NCBI GenBank assembly: GCA_963780045.1
Contig: CAVZZZ010000001.1
Location: forward strand, 124,001 to 188,000
DNA length: 64,000 bases
Origin: JANXQG01 sp963780045
GTDB lineage: Bacteria; Planctomycetota; Planctomycetia; Pirellulales; Thermoguttaceae
Direction: 5' to 3'
The notes under the pieces are model-generated. The model saw only the letters and a list, made by a program, of their open reading frames with translations, did not search any database and was not told the origin of the DNA. The position numbers were made by a program, and so were the translations under genes. Shown here piece by piece: positions 54,444-63,718 of the stretch (position 1 is its first letter; each line of letters begins with the position of its first letter).

Positions 54444-57170
54444 ATGAGCACACTGATCGAGGCGGCGGACGCGTCGGGGGAGGCGCCAGTGGGGACGAGC
54501 GGCCGGCTTCCGGACTCAGCAAATCTTCTCGCTCATTACGCTCCGCGCAACGGCAGCTACGACGAATTCCTGGACTCCAGGGGGCAAATTCGCCAAACGT
54601 GGCGAGAGTTCGCCGCCGGTCTGCAAACGATGGGGGCGGCCGGCCTCGGCCAACGCCAGGACCAGGCCCGGCGGCTGCTGCGCGAAAATGGCCTGCTGCA
54701 AGGCGTCGCCGGCTTTCCCCACGGCACCGATCGCTTTTGGGAGCTCGATCCGCTGCCGCTCTTGCTGACCAAGGGCGAATGGGAGTCGCTGGCTGCCGCG
54801 CTGGTGCAACGCGTCGCGCTGCTCAACCTGATTCTGGCCGATCTCTACGGGCCGCAGAGCCTCATTCGCGAAGGATTGATCCCGCCTCAAGCTGTCTTCG
54901 GCCAACGGAGCTTTCTGCTGCCCTGCCACGGCGTGCCGGCCCCGCGAAACATCTTCCTGCACATGTATGCCGGACACCTCGTCCGCTGCGCGGACGGGCG
55001 GTGGAGCGTCTACGCCGACTACACGCAAGGCTTGGCCGGCGCAGGACTGGCCCTGGAAAACCGTATCGTCACCTCGCGCATCCTGCCGACCGATTTTCAC
55101 AGCCTGCACGTGCAGCGCTTGGCAGGATTCTTCATTACCCTCCGCGATACGCTGCAATCGCTCTCGCAGGCGCGGAGCGATAATCCCCGCGTCGTGCTGC
55201 TAACGTCCGGGCCGCGCGGGCCGGGCTACTTCGAGGACGCGTACCTCGCCCGCTATCTGGGCTACACGCTCGTCGAAGGGGGCGACCTGACCGTCCGCGG
55301 AACGAACGTCTGCCTGAAAACGCTCGGCGGTCTCCTGCCCGTCGACGTAATCATGCGCCGCACCGCAGACGACGAATCCGATCCTTTGGAATTGCGGGCC
55401 GATTCGCTGGGCGGCGTGACGGGACTTGTCGAGGCGACGCGGAGCGGACAGGTGGTTGTGGCCAATGCCCTGGGATGCGGCCTGCTGGAATCGCCCGCCT
55501 TGATGGCCTTCCTGCCGGCCATCTGCCGTAGCCGGCTGGGCGAGGACTTGAAGCTTCGCTCGGCGCCAACGTGGTGGTGCGAGCGCGATGAGGACTGGTC
55601 CTACGTCGAGTCGCACTTCGACGAGATGATGATTCGACCCGCGGCGCCGTTGCGCGGCCAGTTCCCCGTCGATGCCGGGCTGCTGGACCGGCAGCAGCGA
55701 GAGCACCTTCTGCAAGTCGTTCGCCAGCACCGTTCCGCCTACGTGGCGCAGCATCGCGTCGAGCGTTCGCTAGCCCCCGTGTTCGTGAACGGCCGCATCG
55801 AGGCCTGGCCGGTTGGGTTGCGGGTCTTTGCCGTCGCCGAGAAAGACGGGACCTACCAAGTGATGCCCGGCGGCTTGGCGCGGACGCTGCCGCCCGCCCA
55901 TGCCCACGCCCCCATTGGGCGGCCTGGCGCCGGGCAGGAAGAACTGCCAGTCGGATCGCGCGGCAAGGACGTGTGGATTCTCTCCGACGCGCCGGTTGCG
56001 GCCGTGACGCTTTTGCGTCCGCAGGCTGCAGCCGTCGAGCTTCGCCGCAGCGGCAATGATCTGCCTAGCCGCGTGGCCGACAATCTCTATTGGCTTGGCC
56101 GGCACGTCGAGCGAGCGGACGGTCTTGTGCGGCACCTTCGCACGGTCGTGCTTCGCATGACGAGCGAGTTGGAGCCGTCCAACCTGCCGGAACTCAAGAC
56201 CCTCGTGCAGATGCTTGCAGACGAGGCGCGGCCGGCCGAAGAACTGCCCAGCGAGCCGGAGGAGTTGGCGCAATCGCTGGAGACCGAGATTCTGGCGGCG
56301 TTCGCGCACGAGTCGCGGAGCGGCACGCTGGACGAGACGCTCCGCGCGCTCTATCGCACCGCCGCGCTGGTCCGCGACCGCATTTCCGCCGACACGTGGC
56401 GAATTGTGAACCAACTCGATCTCGATCTGTTGGCTCCGGGACTCGCACGGCAGCGAAGCACGGCGACGGAAGTTCGGCTGGGTGAAACGCTTACTACGCT
56501 GAACCAGGTCTTCAATCTGCTCTCGTCGCTGAGCGGCTTGATGACCGAAAGCATGACGCGCGGGCCGGGCTGGCGGTTCGTTGACATGGGCCGGCGCCTG
56601 GAGCGGGCGTTGACCGTACTCCGTCTCTTGCGCAAAACGCTGGTTTACGGGGCCGACGAATCGGTGTCGCTGCTGGAGGCCGTTTTGGAAATCGCCGACA
56701 GCGCGATGACCTATCGCTATCGCTACATGACCTCGCTGCAAGTCGCTCCGCTCTTGGACTTGCTGCTTACCGACGAGACGAACCCTCGCAGCGTCGGCTA
56801 TCAGTTAGCGGCGCTGGCCGACCACGTGCGGCAGTTGCCGGGCAAGGAAGCCAATCCGCTGCGGAACCGCGAGACCCGTATCATGATCGCCACGCAGGCC
56901 GAGCTGCGGCTGGTGGATGTCGAAGCGCTGGCGCGTCCTCGCGTGGAAAGCGGCCGGTTCGCGGCGGCCAATCGTGCCGATGGCGCGGACGGCACCGCGG
57001 CTGGCGCCGCGCATCCGGGCGAAGCCGTTCGCTGGACTCTCGACAACTTCCTTGCCGATATTACCCTGCAATTGTGGCAACTTTCCGACAGCCTCACGCA
57101 GACTTACTTCACCCATACCGGGCCTTCGCGGCAGTTGGGTGCGGCAGTGCAAAGTGAGGATGTGCCATGA
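54444..57170 (+). CDS. Circularly permuted ATP-grasp / alpha-E domain fusion protein
   Basis: 908 residues. The first part (about 1-520) is a circularly permuted type 2 ATP-grasp (DUF404/DUF407): LLILADLYGPQSLIREGLIP-like NLILADLYGPQSLIREG, MYAGHLVRCADGRWSVYADY, GPRGPGYFEDAYLARYLGYT and VANALGCGLLESPALMAFLP. From about 540 the alpha-E (DUF403) helical domain begins with RVADNLYWLGRHVERADGLV. These genes are often separate; here they are fused. With the adjacent transglutaminase they match predicted ligase/peptidase systems thought to make and trim small peptide tags; the product is unknown. Confidence 0.92.
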   Translation: MSTLIEAADASGEAPVGTSGRLPDSANLLAHYAPRNGSYDEFLDSRGQIRQTWREFAAGLQTMGAAGLGQRQDQARRLLRENGLLQGVAGFPHGTDRFWELDPLPLLLTKGEWESLAAALVQRVALLNLILADLYGPQSLIREGLIPPQAVFGQRSFLLPCHGVPAPRNIFLHMYAGHLVRCADGRWSVYADYTQGLAGAGLALENRIVTSRILPTDFHSLHVQRLAGFFITLRDTLQSLSQARSDNPRVVLLTSGPRGPGYFEDAYLARYLGYTLVEGGDLTVRGTNVCLKTLGGLLPVDVIMRRTADDESDPLELRADSLGGVTGLVEATRSGQVVVANALGCGLLESPALMAFLPAICRSRLGEDLKLRSAPTWWCERDEDWSYVESHFDEMMIRPAAPLRGQFPVDAGLLDRQQREHLLQVVRQHRSAYVAQHRVERSLAPVFVNGRIEAWPVGLRVFAVAEKDGTYQVMPGGLARTLPPAHAHAPIGRPGAGQEELPVGSRGKDVWILSDAPVAAVTLLRPQAAAVELRRSGNDLPSRVADNLYWLGRHVERADGLVRHLRTVVLRMTSELEPSNLPELKTLVQMLADEARPAEELPSEPEELAQSLETEILAAFAHESRSGTLDETLRALYRTAALVRDRISADTWRIVNQLDLDLLAPGLARQRSTATEVRLGETLTTLNQVFNLLSSLSGLMTESMTRGPGWRFVDMGRRLERALTVLRLLRKTLVYGADESVSLLEAVLEIADSAMTYRYRYMTSLQVAPLLDLLLTDETNPRSVGYQLAALADHVRQLPGKEANPLRNRETRIMIATQAELRLVDVEALARPRVESGRFAAANRADGADGTAAGAAHPGEAVRWTLDNFLADITLQLWQLSDSLTQTYFTHTGPSRQLGAAVQSEDVP

Positions 57171-58048
57171 AGTACGAAGTCACGCACCGCACGACCTATC
57201 ATTACAGCGAGCCGGTAACGCTGGGGCACAACTCCTCGCATCTCACGCCGAGGACGCTCGATCGGCAGCGTTTGCTGGGCAACCGCTTGGTCATTCTGCC
57301 CGCGCCATCGTGCCTGCGCAACTGGACCGATTACTTCGGCAATCAGGCGACTTATTTCACGGTCGAGGAGGAACACCGCGAGTTGAACGTGACGGCAGTG
57401 AGCGAAGTAGTGATGGAGACTCCGCCGACGCCGCCGGGATCCACACCCGCTTGGGAAGAAGTCCGCGACGGCTTGCAGCGGCACAGCGGAGCGGTCGAAC
57501 TGGCGGCGGCGCCCTTCGTCTTCGATTCGCCTTGCGTGGTCCGCGACGACCGGCTGGCGAGCTATGCCTCGATGTCGTTCACGCCCGGCCGCCCGATCCT
57601 CGATGCGGCGCGGGATCTGACCGCCCGCGTCTATCGGGAGTTTCATTACGACCCGGCGGCGACGAGCGTGAGCACGCCGACGATGGAAGTTTTCGAGAAG
57701 CGCCACGGCGTTTGTCAGGACTTCGCCCACCTGGAAATCGCCTGCTTGCGTTCGCTGGGCTTGGCGGCGCGGTACGTCAGCGGATATCTCCTCACCGATC
57801 CGCGGCCCGGCCAGCCCAAGCTCGTCGGCGCCGATGCCAGTCATGCCTGGCTGAGCGTTTTCTGCCCAGGCCACGGCTGGGTCGATCTCGACCCGACGAA
57901 CAACGTCATTCCCCAAATGCGGCACGTGACGGTCGCCTGGGGCCGCGACTACGGCGACGTCTGCCCGATCAAGGGCGTCTTTCTTGGCGGCGGCAGCCAC
58001 TGGATGAGCGTATCGGTGAATGTGGCGCCGGTGAGCGGACTGTGTTGA
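57167..58048 (+). CDS. Transglutaminase-like cysteine protease family protein
   Basis: 293 residues starting in an ATGA overlap with the ATP-grasp/alpha-E gene. An N-terminal beta domain (MKYEVTHRTTYHYSEPVTLG) precedes the catalytic core: Cys in KRHGVCQDFAHLEIACLRSL, His in GADASHAWLSVF, Asp in GWVDLDPTNN. It is the usual partner of the ATP-grasp/alpha-E proteins and probably acts on peptide bonds made by them, in the cytosol (no signal peptide). Confidence 0.92.
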   Translation: MKYEVTHRTTYHYSEPVTLGHNSSHLTPRTLDRQRLLGNRLVILPAPSCLRNWTDYFGNQATYFTVEEEHRELNVTAVSEVVMETPPTPPGSTPAWEEVRDGLQRHSGAVELAAAPFVFDSPCVVRDDRLASYASMSFTPGRPILDAARDLTARVYREFHYDPAATSVSTPTMEVFEKRHGVCQDFAHLEIACLRSLGLAARYVSGYLLTDPRPGQPKLVGADASHAWLSVFCPGHGWVDLDPTNNVIPQMRHVTVAWGRDYGDVCPIKGVFLGGGSHWMSVSVNVAPVSGLC

Positions 58049-58065
58049 ATTGACGCGATTGACGC

Positions 58066-58781
58066 TCAATCCTTGCCTCCGAGCCGCTTGAACTCGATCA
58101 TGTAGTTGTCTTTGAGGAACTTCTCTTCTCGCTGGAGCTTGAAGCCGGCGGCTTCAATCTCGCGGGTGACGACCTCTTGCCCGGCCCGGACATGCTTCAT
58201 TCGCCATTCGGGCGTTTTGCCTTTTTCGCGGCGATAGTCGACGACGATCAGCCGCCCGCCGGATTTCAAGGCGGCATGGAGCGAGGCGAGCGTCTTTTCC
58301 GGAAACTCAAAATGATGATATACGTCGCAGAGGAAAACCAGATCGACCGTGTCCGGTGAAAGCCCGCTGGAATCGGCCTTTGCCAACACGGTTTTGACGT
58401 TCTTGACGCCGGCTTCCTTGCACGTCTTGTCGATGCGCTTAAGGAAGTTCTCGGCGATGTCCGTCGCGTAAACCGTTCCGCCCGGCGAGACTTCCGGGGC
58501 GAACAGGCGGGTAAAAACTCCCGATCCCGCGCCCACGTCGGCCACTTTCATGCCCGGCTTGAGGCGGCAGGCGGCGACGATTTCATTGCGAAGCTTGTAA
58601 GCCTCGCGACTTTCAGTCTCGAAACCTTCGGCGAACTTCTTGGCGTCGGGGTTATTTTCATACTCGCGATTGATGCCTGGATGGACGCTCTTCTCTTGTG
58701 CAAAAAGCGCGACCGCGCGAAGAGGACGAGAGAGGCGAGCGCGGTCGAAAGGAGTCGAGCTTTTAAGGATGTCGCTTGCAT
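58066..58781 (-). CDS. Secreted SAM-dependent methyltransferase-like protein (frameshifted)
   Basis: About 239 residues. MQATSLKARLLSTALASLVL starts a signal peptide; after a break near 58715 it continues ALFAQEKSVHPGINREYENN. The class I methyltransferase core follows: MKVADVGAGSGVFTRLFAPE (motif I), VYATDIAENF, VDLVFLCDVYHHFEFPEKTL (motif II) and SGGRLIVVDYR. A methyltransferase outside the cytoplasm is odd because SAM is cytosolic; planctomycetes encode several such proteins. Substrate unknown. Confidence 0.8.
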
Positions 58782-58918
58782 TATCGCAGTCCGGGAAAGC
58801 TGTGTTTGGCGTCGGACCCCATTATTGACAGCCGGCGAGCAAGAAGCAAGAATGCGAGGCGGGGGGCGGCACTGCAAGTCGCCTTCCCACGGAAGCAAGC
58901 ATTTTGTGGTCGATTGCT

Positions 58919-59695
58919 ATGCGAGAAGCGATCAAAGTTACTTGGGTGGTGGTGCTGATGGTCGGATTCTTTGTCTCGACATTAGCTTGGTTAACCGACT
59001 GGCCGGGCGGCCAGATGTGGGCTTGCCGACTCGGCGGGGCGGCAGCGGCAATGCTTGCGTTGGTCGCCTTTCTGACGATGCACTTCCGCGCCGATCTCGT
59101 ACACGACTATCTTCGCGACATTGCCCGAAGCTACTTCAATCGAGACGGCTTTTGCTTCGCTCCATGTGTCGCGGCCGAGAACGGCATTGCCTACATGCTG
59201 ATCTACTTTCAGAACCAGCGCGATCAGCCTTGCGTCGGCCGGGTTGCGTTGCGGCCCGCGCGAGGTTTTTTCATGAATCGAGCACCGATTGGGGCAATTA
59301 CATACCAGATCGAGTGTGAGCCCGCGGCCTTCGGCGTGGCGCGCATATCACTGCCGATACCGAGACAGCTTCAAGGCAAGCGGCAATCGTTCGATGTAGG
59401 AGCCTCCGTTCGTTATCCGTCCGGCAAGGGAAAGCAAGTCCGTTTTCGGGACGGCATTATCATTGGTACCGACGCAGACTTTGAGAACTCGTTCGGAGAG
59501 GCGATCGCCGTTGCCGGCTTTATGGCCGGGCATATCGTCTTGCACAAGGCGCCGACCGCGCGCGTTCAACTTCCCGCTAACGTAGCCGAAGACTTGCCGG
59601 GCGAGCCTGTTTCTGGCGTCCGAACCCTGTGGCGGCTCGGCGCTCCGCCGACCAGAGAAGATCCCACCATCAATTTGGAGCATTTGTCCTTGTAG
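58919..59695 (+). CDS. Membrane-anchored hypothetical protein
   Basis: 258 residues from ATG 58919 (MREAIKVTWVVVLMVGFFVS). Two membrane segments near the N-terminus (VTWVVVLMVGFFVSTLAWL, LGGAAAAMLALVAFLTM) precede a soluble domain (YMLIYFQNQRDQPCVGRVAL, SFDVGASVRYPSGKGKQVRF). No family recognised. An ATG at 58904 is also in frame. Confidence 0.65.
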   Translation: MREAIKVTWVVVLMVGFFVSTLAWLTDWPGGQMWACRLGGAAAAMLALVAFLTMHFRADLVHDYLRDIARSYFNRDGFCFAPCVAAENGIAYMLIYFQNQRDQPCVGRVALRPARGFFMNRAPIGAITYQIECEPAAFGVARISLPIPRQLQGKRQSFDVGASVRYPSGKGKQVRFRDGIIIGTDADFENSFGEAIAVAGFMAGHIVLHKAPTARVQLPANVAEDLPGEPVSGVRTLWRLGAPPTREDPTINLEHLSL

Positions 59696-59741
59696 TTTTC
59701 CGATTTGTTTCGTATTTCGAGTTTCCCATTTGGGATTTGCA

Positions 59742-60590
59742 TTATGTTTGTCCTTCTTCGCTCCCCATCTTCAGCAAATCGTTGTCGTACTCTTTCTCAA
59801 GCTCATGGACCTTCTCGGCCAGGTCGTTGTCGTTTTCGATGACGCTGGAGACTTGCAACTCCCATTCCGTGCTGGCGCTGCGGAGCGAATCGAGGTTGAA
59901 GGAGAGCTTGAGGATTTTGGCCAGCCGCCGCGTGACGGCCTCGATGCACAGCGGGTTGGCCCCTTGCAAATAGCCGGGAATCTCCGCCACCAGCGAGGCC
60001 ATTTTCAGCCCGGCCCCCGAGGCTTGCGACATGAGGTAGCTGGTGAACGAACCGGGGCCTTCGTAGTCGCTGGGTCGAACACCATAAGGCTCCATTTCGG
60101 CCAGCGTTTCGGCGTCGCTGCTGCTTACGAACAGCCGCGGCTCGCGAGTGTGCGGCACGGAGCCGCCGAAGGAGCCGATGAACAGTATCAGCCGCACGCC
60201 GGCCCGCTTGGCCAGCCGCACGACACACTCGCCGAACGCCTTCCAATGCATGTTCGGCTCCTTGCCCACGAACAGCAGCAGCTTCGCCGATTCGTAGCAG
60301 TAGAAGACGCTGGTGGGCATGGCGATCCGCTTGAGGATGCCGCCTTCGACCTCGACCAAAGGACGAAACAGCGCCGCCACTTCCATCGGGCCGGGAAAGT
60401 TCAGAATGTAAAACGGCTCGGGGTCGATCTCCGCCACCGGCCGGGCGTTGAGCAGGTCGATCAGTCGCTCGACCGTGCCCGTCGACACGTTGCCGCCGTC
60501 CATCCAGCCGTTGAACGAGAGCAGCAGCGTGGCGTTTTCCAATGTAGGGCAATCGTTTATCCGCAGGTAGTCGTGGTTGGCTGGCGTCAT
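59742..60590 (-). CDS. PAC2 family protein
   Basis: 282 residues from ATG 60590 (MTPANHDYLRINDCPTLENA). PAC2 signatures: LLLSFNGWMDGGNVSTGTVE, YCYESAKLLLFVGKEPNMHW, GVRLILFIGSFGGSVPHTRE and SFTSYLMSQASGAGLKMASL. In archaea and actinobacteria such proteins are linked to proteasome assembly or ATP-grasp-type systems; in planctomycetes the role is unknown. A longer frame to 60770 lies in the repeat region. Confidence 0.87.
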   Translation of the reverse strand: MTPANHDYLRINDCPTLENATLLLSFNGWMDGGNVSTGTVERLIDLLNARPVAEIDPEPFYILNFPGPMEVAALFRPLVEVEGGILKRIAMPTSVFYCYESAKLLLFVGKEPNMHWKAFGECVVRLAKRAGVRLILFIGSFGGSVPHTREPRLFVSSSDAETLAEMEPYGVRPSDYEGPGSFTSYLMSQASGAGLKMASLVAEIPGYLQGANPLCIEAVTRRLAKILKLSFNLDSLRSASTEWELQVSSVIENDNDLAEKVHELEKEYDNDLLKMGSEEGQT

Positions 60591-60710
60591 AGAATCCGAG
60601 TTCGTCTGTGTCCTTCTGCCATTGGCGCGGCCGCAATCATCTTGCCGCTGCGCACGTTGCAATTGTAGCGTAAGAAGCCTTGTGGTCCAGCACCCGCGGC
60701 GATTGGCGCA

Positions 60711-60817
60711 GTACTCAAGTACACAGTACGAAGTACCCAGTTGATGGAGCGCGAGAATTGCCCTGAGCACTTCGCGGTAGGCGCTGAGGACCGTGTACTC
60801 TGTACTTATCCGCTACG
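60711..60817. repeat. Hairpin heptad repeat element (intergenic)
   Basis: The left arm contains AGTACTC AAGTACA CAGTACG AAGTACC; the complement of the right arm reads AAGTACA GAGTACA CGGTCCT CAG, matching at about 18 of 24 positions. It lies between PAC2 and the hydrolase gene. Confidence 0.55.
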
Positions 60818-61676
60818 GCGCCTTTTCCAGAAACGTCCGCAGCTTGTCGTAATACGCGGGCGGGCGCATGTCGTTGTGGTCGCCGCCGTCGATAAGGAGA
60901 AACTGCTTCGGCTCGTTGGCGGCGTCGAAGAGCCGCCGGGCGAACTTCAAAGGCACGATCGAGTCGCGGTCGCCGTGGCTTTGAAACAACGGGCCGCGAT
61001 AGCAACGGATCTTTACCGCCGAGTCAAACTTCGTTCTCATCAGCAGCCGCACCGGCGCCCACGGCAGGTGGTACGCGGCGACATCCGCGATGGAGCTGAA
61101 CGTGTTTTCCAGGATCAATGCCCGAGCGCCGTCGGCGGCCAGATCGACGGCCACTGCGCCGCCGAGCGATTCGCCCATGAGCACGATCTGCTCCTGCGTC
61201 ACGCCAGCCCGCTCCGCCAGCCAGGCTCGCGCGGCGCGGGCGTCGGTCAGCACGCCCGGCTCGTCGGGCTTGCCCTCGCTGCGGCCGTAGCCGCGATAAT
61301 CGAACATCAGCACCGCGGCGCCCACGCGATTGTGCAATGCCCGCAGGATGTCGATGCGATGCGTGATGTTGCCCGCGTTGCCGTGGCAGAAGAGGATTAC
61401 GGCCGTCGGCTTCTCGTGCGGCGCGTACCAGCCATGCAGCTTCGTGCCGTCGGAGGCGATGAAGTGGACTTCCTCGAGCGCGATGCCATTGGGCGACCAG
61501 TCGTCGTCCGGGTAGTTCGTCGGAACGAAGATCAGCGTGTTTTCCAGGAACATCAGACCTAGCAACAGGAGGAGGTAAGCAATGAGCAGCAACCGGCAAA
61601 CGCGCCAAGCATGGCTGCGCCAAGTCCGCCCCGGAGCCGAAGCAATCGCGTTGTCGCCCGTCATGGCCGCCACCAA
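60813..61676 (-). CDS. Alpha/beta hydrolase, membrane-anchored
   Basis: 287 residues. An N-terminal segment (VCRLLLIAYLLLLLGLMFLE) anchors it. The hydrolase core has the oxyanion region ILFCHGNAGNITHR, DYRGYGRSEG, the nucleophile Ser in VLMGESLGGAVA, the acid in FQSHGDRDSIVPL and His in IDGGDHNDM. This resembles the BEM46/FrsA-like group of serine hydrolases. A start 12 bases on (MTGDNAIAS) is possible. Confidence 0.88.
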   Translation of the reverse strand: MVAAMTGDNAIASAPGRTWRSHAWRVCRLLLIAYLLLLLGLMFLENTLIFVPTNYPDDDWSPNGIALEEVHFIASDGTKLHGWYAPHEKPTAVILFCHGNAGNITHRIDILRALHNRVGAAVLMFDYRGYGRSEGKPDEPGVLTDARAARAWLAERAGVTQEQIVLMGESLGGAVAVDLAADGARALILENTFSSIADVAAYHLPWAPVRLLMRTKFDSAVKIRCYRGPLFQSHGDRDSIVPLKFARRLFDAANEPKQFLLIDGGDHNDMRPPAYYDKLRTFLEKAP

Positions 61677-61744
61677 TGCAAAGGGACGGCGGAAGCTCCC
61701 GCCGTCCCTGCATTATACTTGCCTGTCGCGCCGGTGTTCCGCGC

Positions 61745-62614
61745 TTACTTTCTCAAGTTATACCCCGGGTTGAAGCGGTCGAAGTCGGCGTCGGTCAGGC
61801 CGACGTTCAACTTCAGGTTGAGGTACGTGTACATCTCGATCAGCTCGGGCTGGCCGCCGGCGGTCTTCGGCCAGTCGTAGGCCTCGTAGCGAATTGGAAT
61901 GTTCAACTGGTCGTCGACAAAAATGCGTGCGACATTGAAGAGGAAGTTCTTCCGCGGCACGGGATGGACGACCTGGATGCAGGTGCATACGCGGTCGTTG
62001 ATCTTGGCGCCCTTGAAATACTTGACCTCGCACTCGCCGTACTTGACGTCCTCGGCGGCGACCTCGCCTAAGCGCTTGGTGAGGTTGAGAATGCCAATTT
62101 GCGTGATCGGATAGCGCTGGCCTTTCATGGCGATGTCGCCGTCGGGATCGAGGGCCACGGTGCCAAACATCTTGTACTGGAAGCCGGTGCCGTGTGCCCA
62201 CATCTTGCCGCCGTTGGCGCCTTCCACGTAGAGCACCTCCTTGCCCTTTTCAGCGGCGGGGGCCAGAAAGACGGAGTAGACGCTGAACGGCTTCTGGCGG
62301 ACCTTGATCGCCATGTACTGGTCCTCGCCCAGCTTCGAGCCGATCCGCTCGCGCTTGATGACCGTGGCCGTGTAGTCCTGGATTCTCTCAATCGCCGGCA
62401 GGCCCTCGCGGGCCCAGCGCAGCGCGGGCATCAGCGGGTGCTCGTTGGCCGCGGCCGCCTGAAGCTGAGCGGCGCCTTGCGGAACGGCGGGCACCGTCCC
62501 TGGATGGTCGGCTTGCGCCGGTCCGACGGGCCCTTGTGCACGGGCCGCCGCCAGCGACAACGAAACAAAGGCGGCTGCCAGGCAACCGCGGCAAATGGAT
62601 CCGAAAAACGACAT
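61745..62614 (-). CDS. DUF1571 family secreted protein
   Basis: 289 residues from ATG 62614 after AAGGAGGG. Signal peptide MSFFGSICRGCLAAAFVSLS with cleavage near ARAQ. The DUF1571 body is typical for planctomycetes: YTATVIKRERIGSKLGEDQY, VYSVFLAPAAEKGKEVLYVE, YPITQIGILNLTKRLGEVA and QPELIEMYTYLNLKLNVGLT. The fold is probably related to LolA-like lipoprotein carriers; function not established. Confidence 0.9.
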   Translation of the reverse strand: MSFFGSICRGCLAAAFVSLSLAAARAQGPVGPAQADHPGTVPAVPQGAAQLQAAAANEHPLMPALRWAREGLPAIERIQDYTATVIKRERIGSKLGEDQYMAIKVRQKPFSVYSVFLAPAAEKGKEVLYVEGANGGKMWAHGTGFQYKMFGTVALDPDGDIAMKGQRYPITQIGILNLTKRLGEVAAEDVKYGECEVKYFKGAKINDRVCTCIQVVHPVPRKNFLFNVARIFVDDQLNIPIRYEAYDWPKTAGGQPELIEMYTYLNLKLNVGLTDADFDRFNPGYNLRK

Positions 62615-62847
62615 CGACAGAACCCTCCTTGTAATTGAGCACATCGGCACTTGCCTGCGCGACGGACTACGCTCCGCGCCGCATGGGTTATATCATGTAC
62701 CGGCTATGGTCCTCTTCGACCTTATCGCAACTTCCCGGCGGCGGAATTACAATGATTTGGCCGGTGCGGTCAATTCCACGGATTTGCCCCCAGGCACGTT
62801 AGACCGCGCCCGAACAGGCAGCATAGTTTATCACGGACTTTAGAATC

Positions 62848-63516
62848 GTGGGAGGCCAATTTGTGACCGATTCCCCCTTCAATATCGCCCGAATCGTGTC
62901 CGATCCTTTTGAAGAAAACACCTTCGTAATCTGGCTCAAAGGCCGCGAGGACTGCCTGGTCGTTGATCCCGGCTTCCAGCCGGAGCAGATATTCGAGTTG
63001 TTGGACGAGAACAGTCTCGTGCCGGCGGCGATTTTGAATACCCACGGCCACAGCGACCATATCGCCGGAAACCGGGCGCTGAAGCAGCGCTGGCCCGATT
63101 GCCCGCTTGTCATCGGTCGCGGCGACGCCCCCAAGCTGACCGACGCCACGCTGAACCTTTCCGCGCAATTTGGCATTCCCATCACTAGCCCGCCGGCCGA
63201 CTGCATCGTGGACGAAGGCGACCGAGTTGACAAGGCGGGCTTCGACCTTCACGTGCGGGAGATTCCCGGACACTCGGCGGGGCACGTCGTGTTTATATGG
63301 AGGGCAAACACGCCCTGTGTGGCGCTGGTTGGCGACGTGATTTTCCGCGGCAGCGTCGGCCGGACCGACTTTTTCGATGGCGATGCAGAGCAATTGGTGT
63401 CGGGCATCCGGACCAAGATCTTCGACTTGCCGGACGACACGATCCTTCTGCCTGGCCACGGATCGGCGACAACCGTGGGCACTGAGAAGAAGTCGAACCC
63501 TTTTGTAAGGCAGTAG
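62848..63516 (+). CDS. MBL-fold metallo-hydrolase (glyoxalase II-like)
   Basis: 222 residues from GTG 62848; GTG 62863 (MTDSPFNIARI) is an alternative. The metal motif is NTHGHSDHIAGN (HxHxDH), then His in IPGHSAGHVVF, Asp in ALVGDVIFRGSVGRTDF and His in LLPGHGSATTVG. This set is typical of hydroxyacylglutathione-hydrolase-like enzymes, cytosolic thioester hydrolases. Exact substrate unknown. Confidence 0.9.
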   Translation: MGGQFVTDSPFNIARIVSDPFEENTFVIWLKGREDCLVVDPGFQPEQIFELLDENSLVPAAILNTHGHSDHIAGNRALKQRWPDCPLVIGRGDAPKLTDATLNLSAQFGIPITSPPADCIVDEGDRVDKAGFDLHVREIPGHSAGHVVFIWRANTPCVALVGDVIFRGSVGRTDFFDGDAEQLVSGIRTKIFDLPDDTILLPGHGSATTVGTEKKSNPFVRQ

Positions 63517-63718
63517 CCGAACCAAGTGCCCACATGTCCGCGCTGGCGAGGTATCCGTGGCTAGTGACGCTCCAACGGCCTCGTTATCCTATCGCGATTT
63601 TTTGGAAATAGGGTGCTTGACAGAATCGAAATCGCGTATTACCATGTTGGAGGTGAATACCTCATCGTGAGTAATCTCGTGGCCGGAAAGAAACCCCGGT
63701 TTCCCATTAGGGAATGCC
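63517..63718. other. Intergenic, nothing recognised
   Basis: About 200 bases upstream of the TPR gene. It is more AT-rich in its middle (63595-63660), fitting a promoter, but I cannot define elements. Confidence 0.35.
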
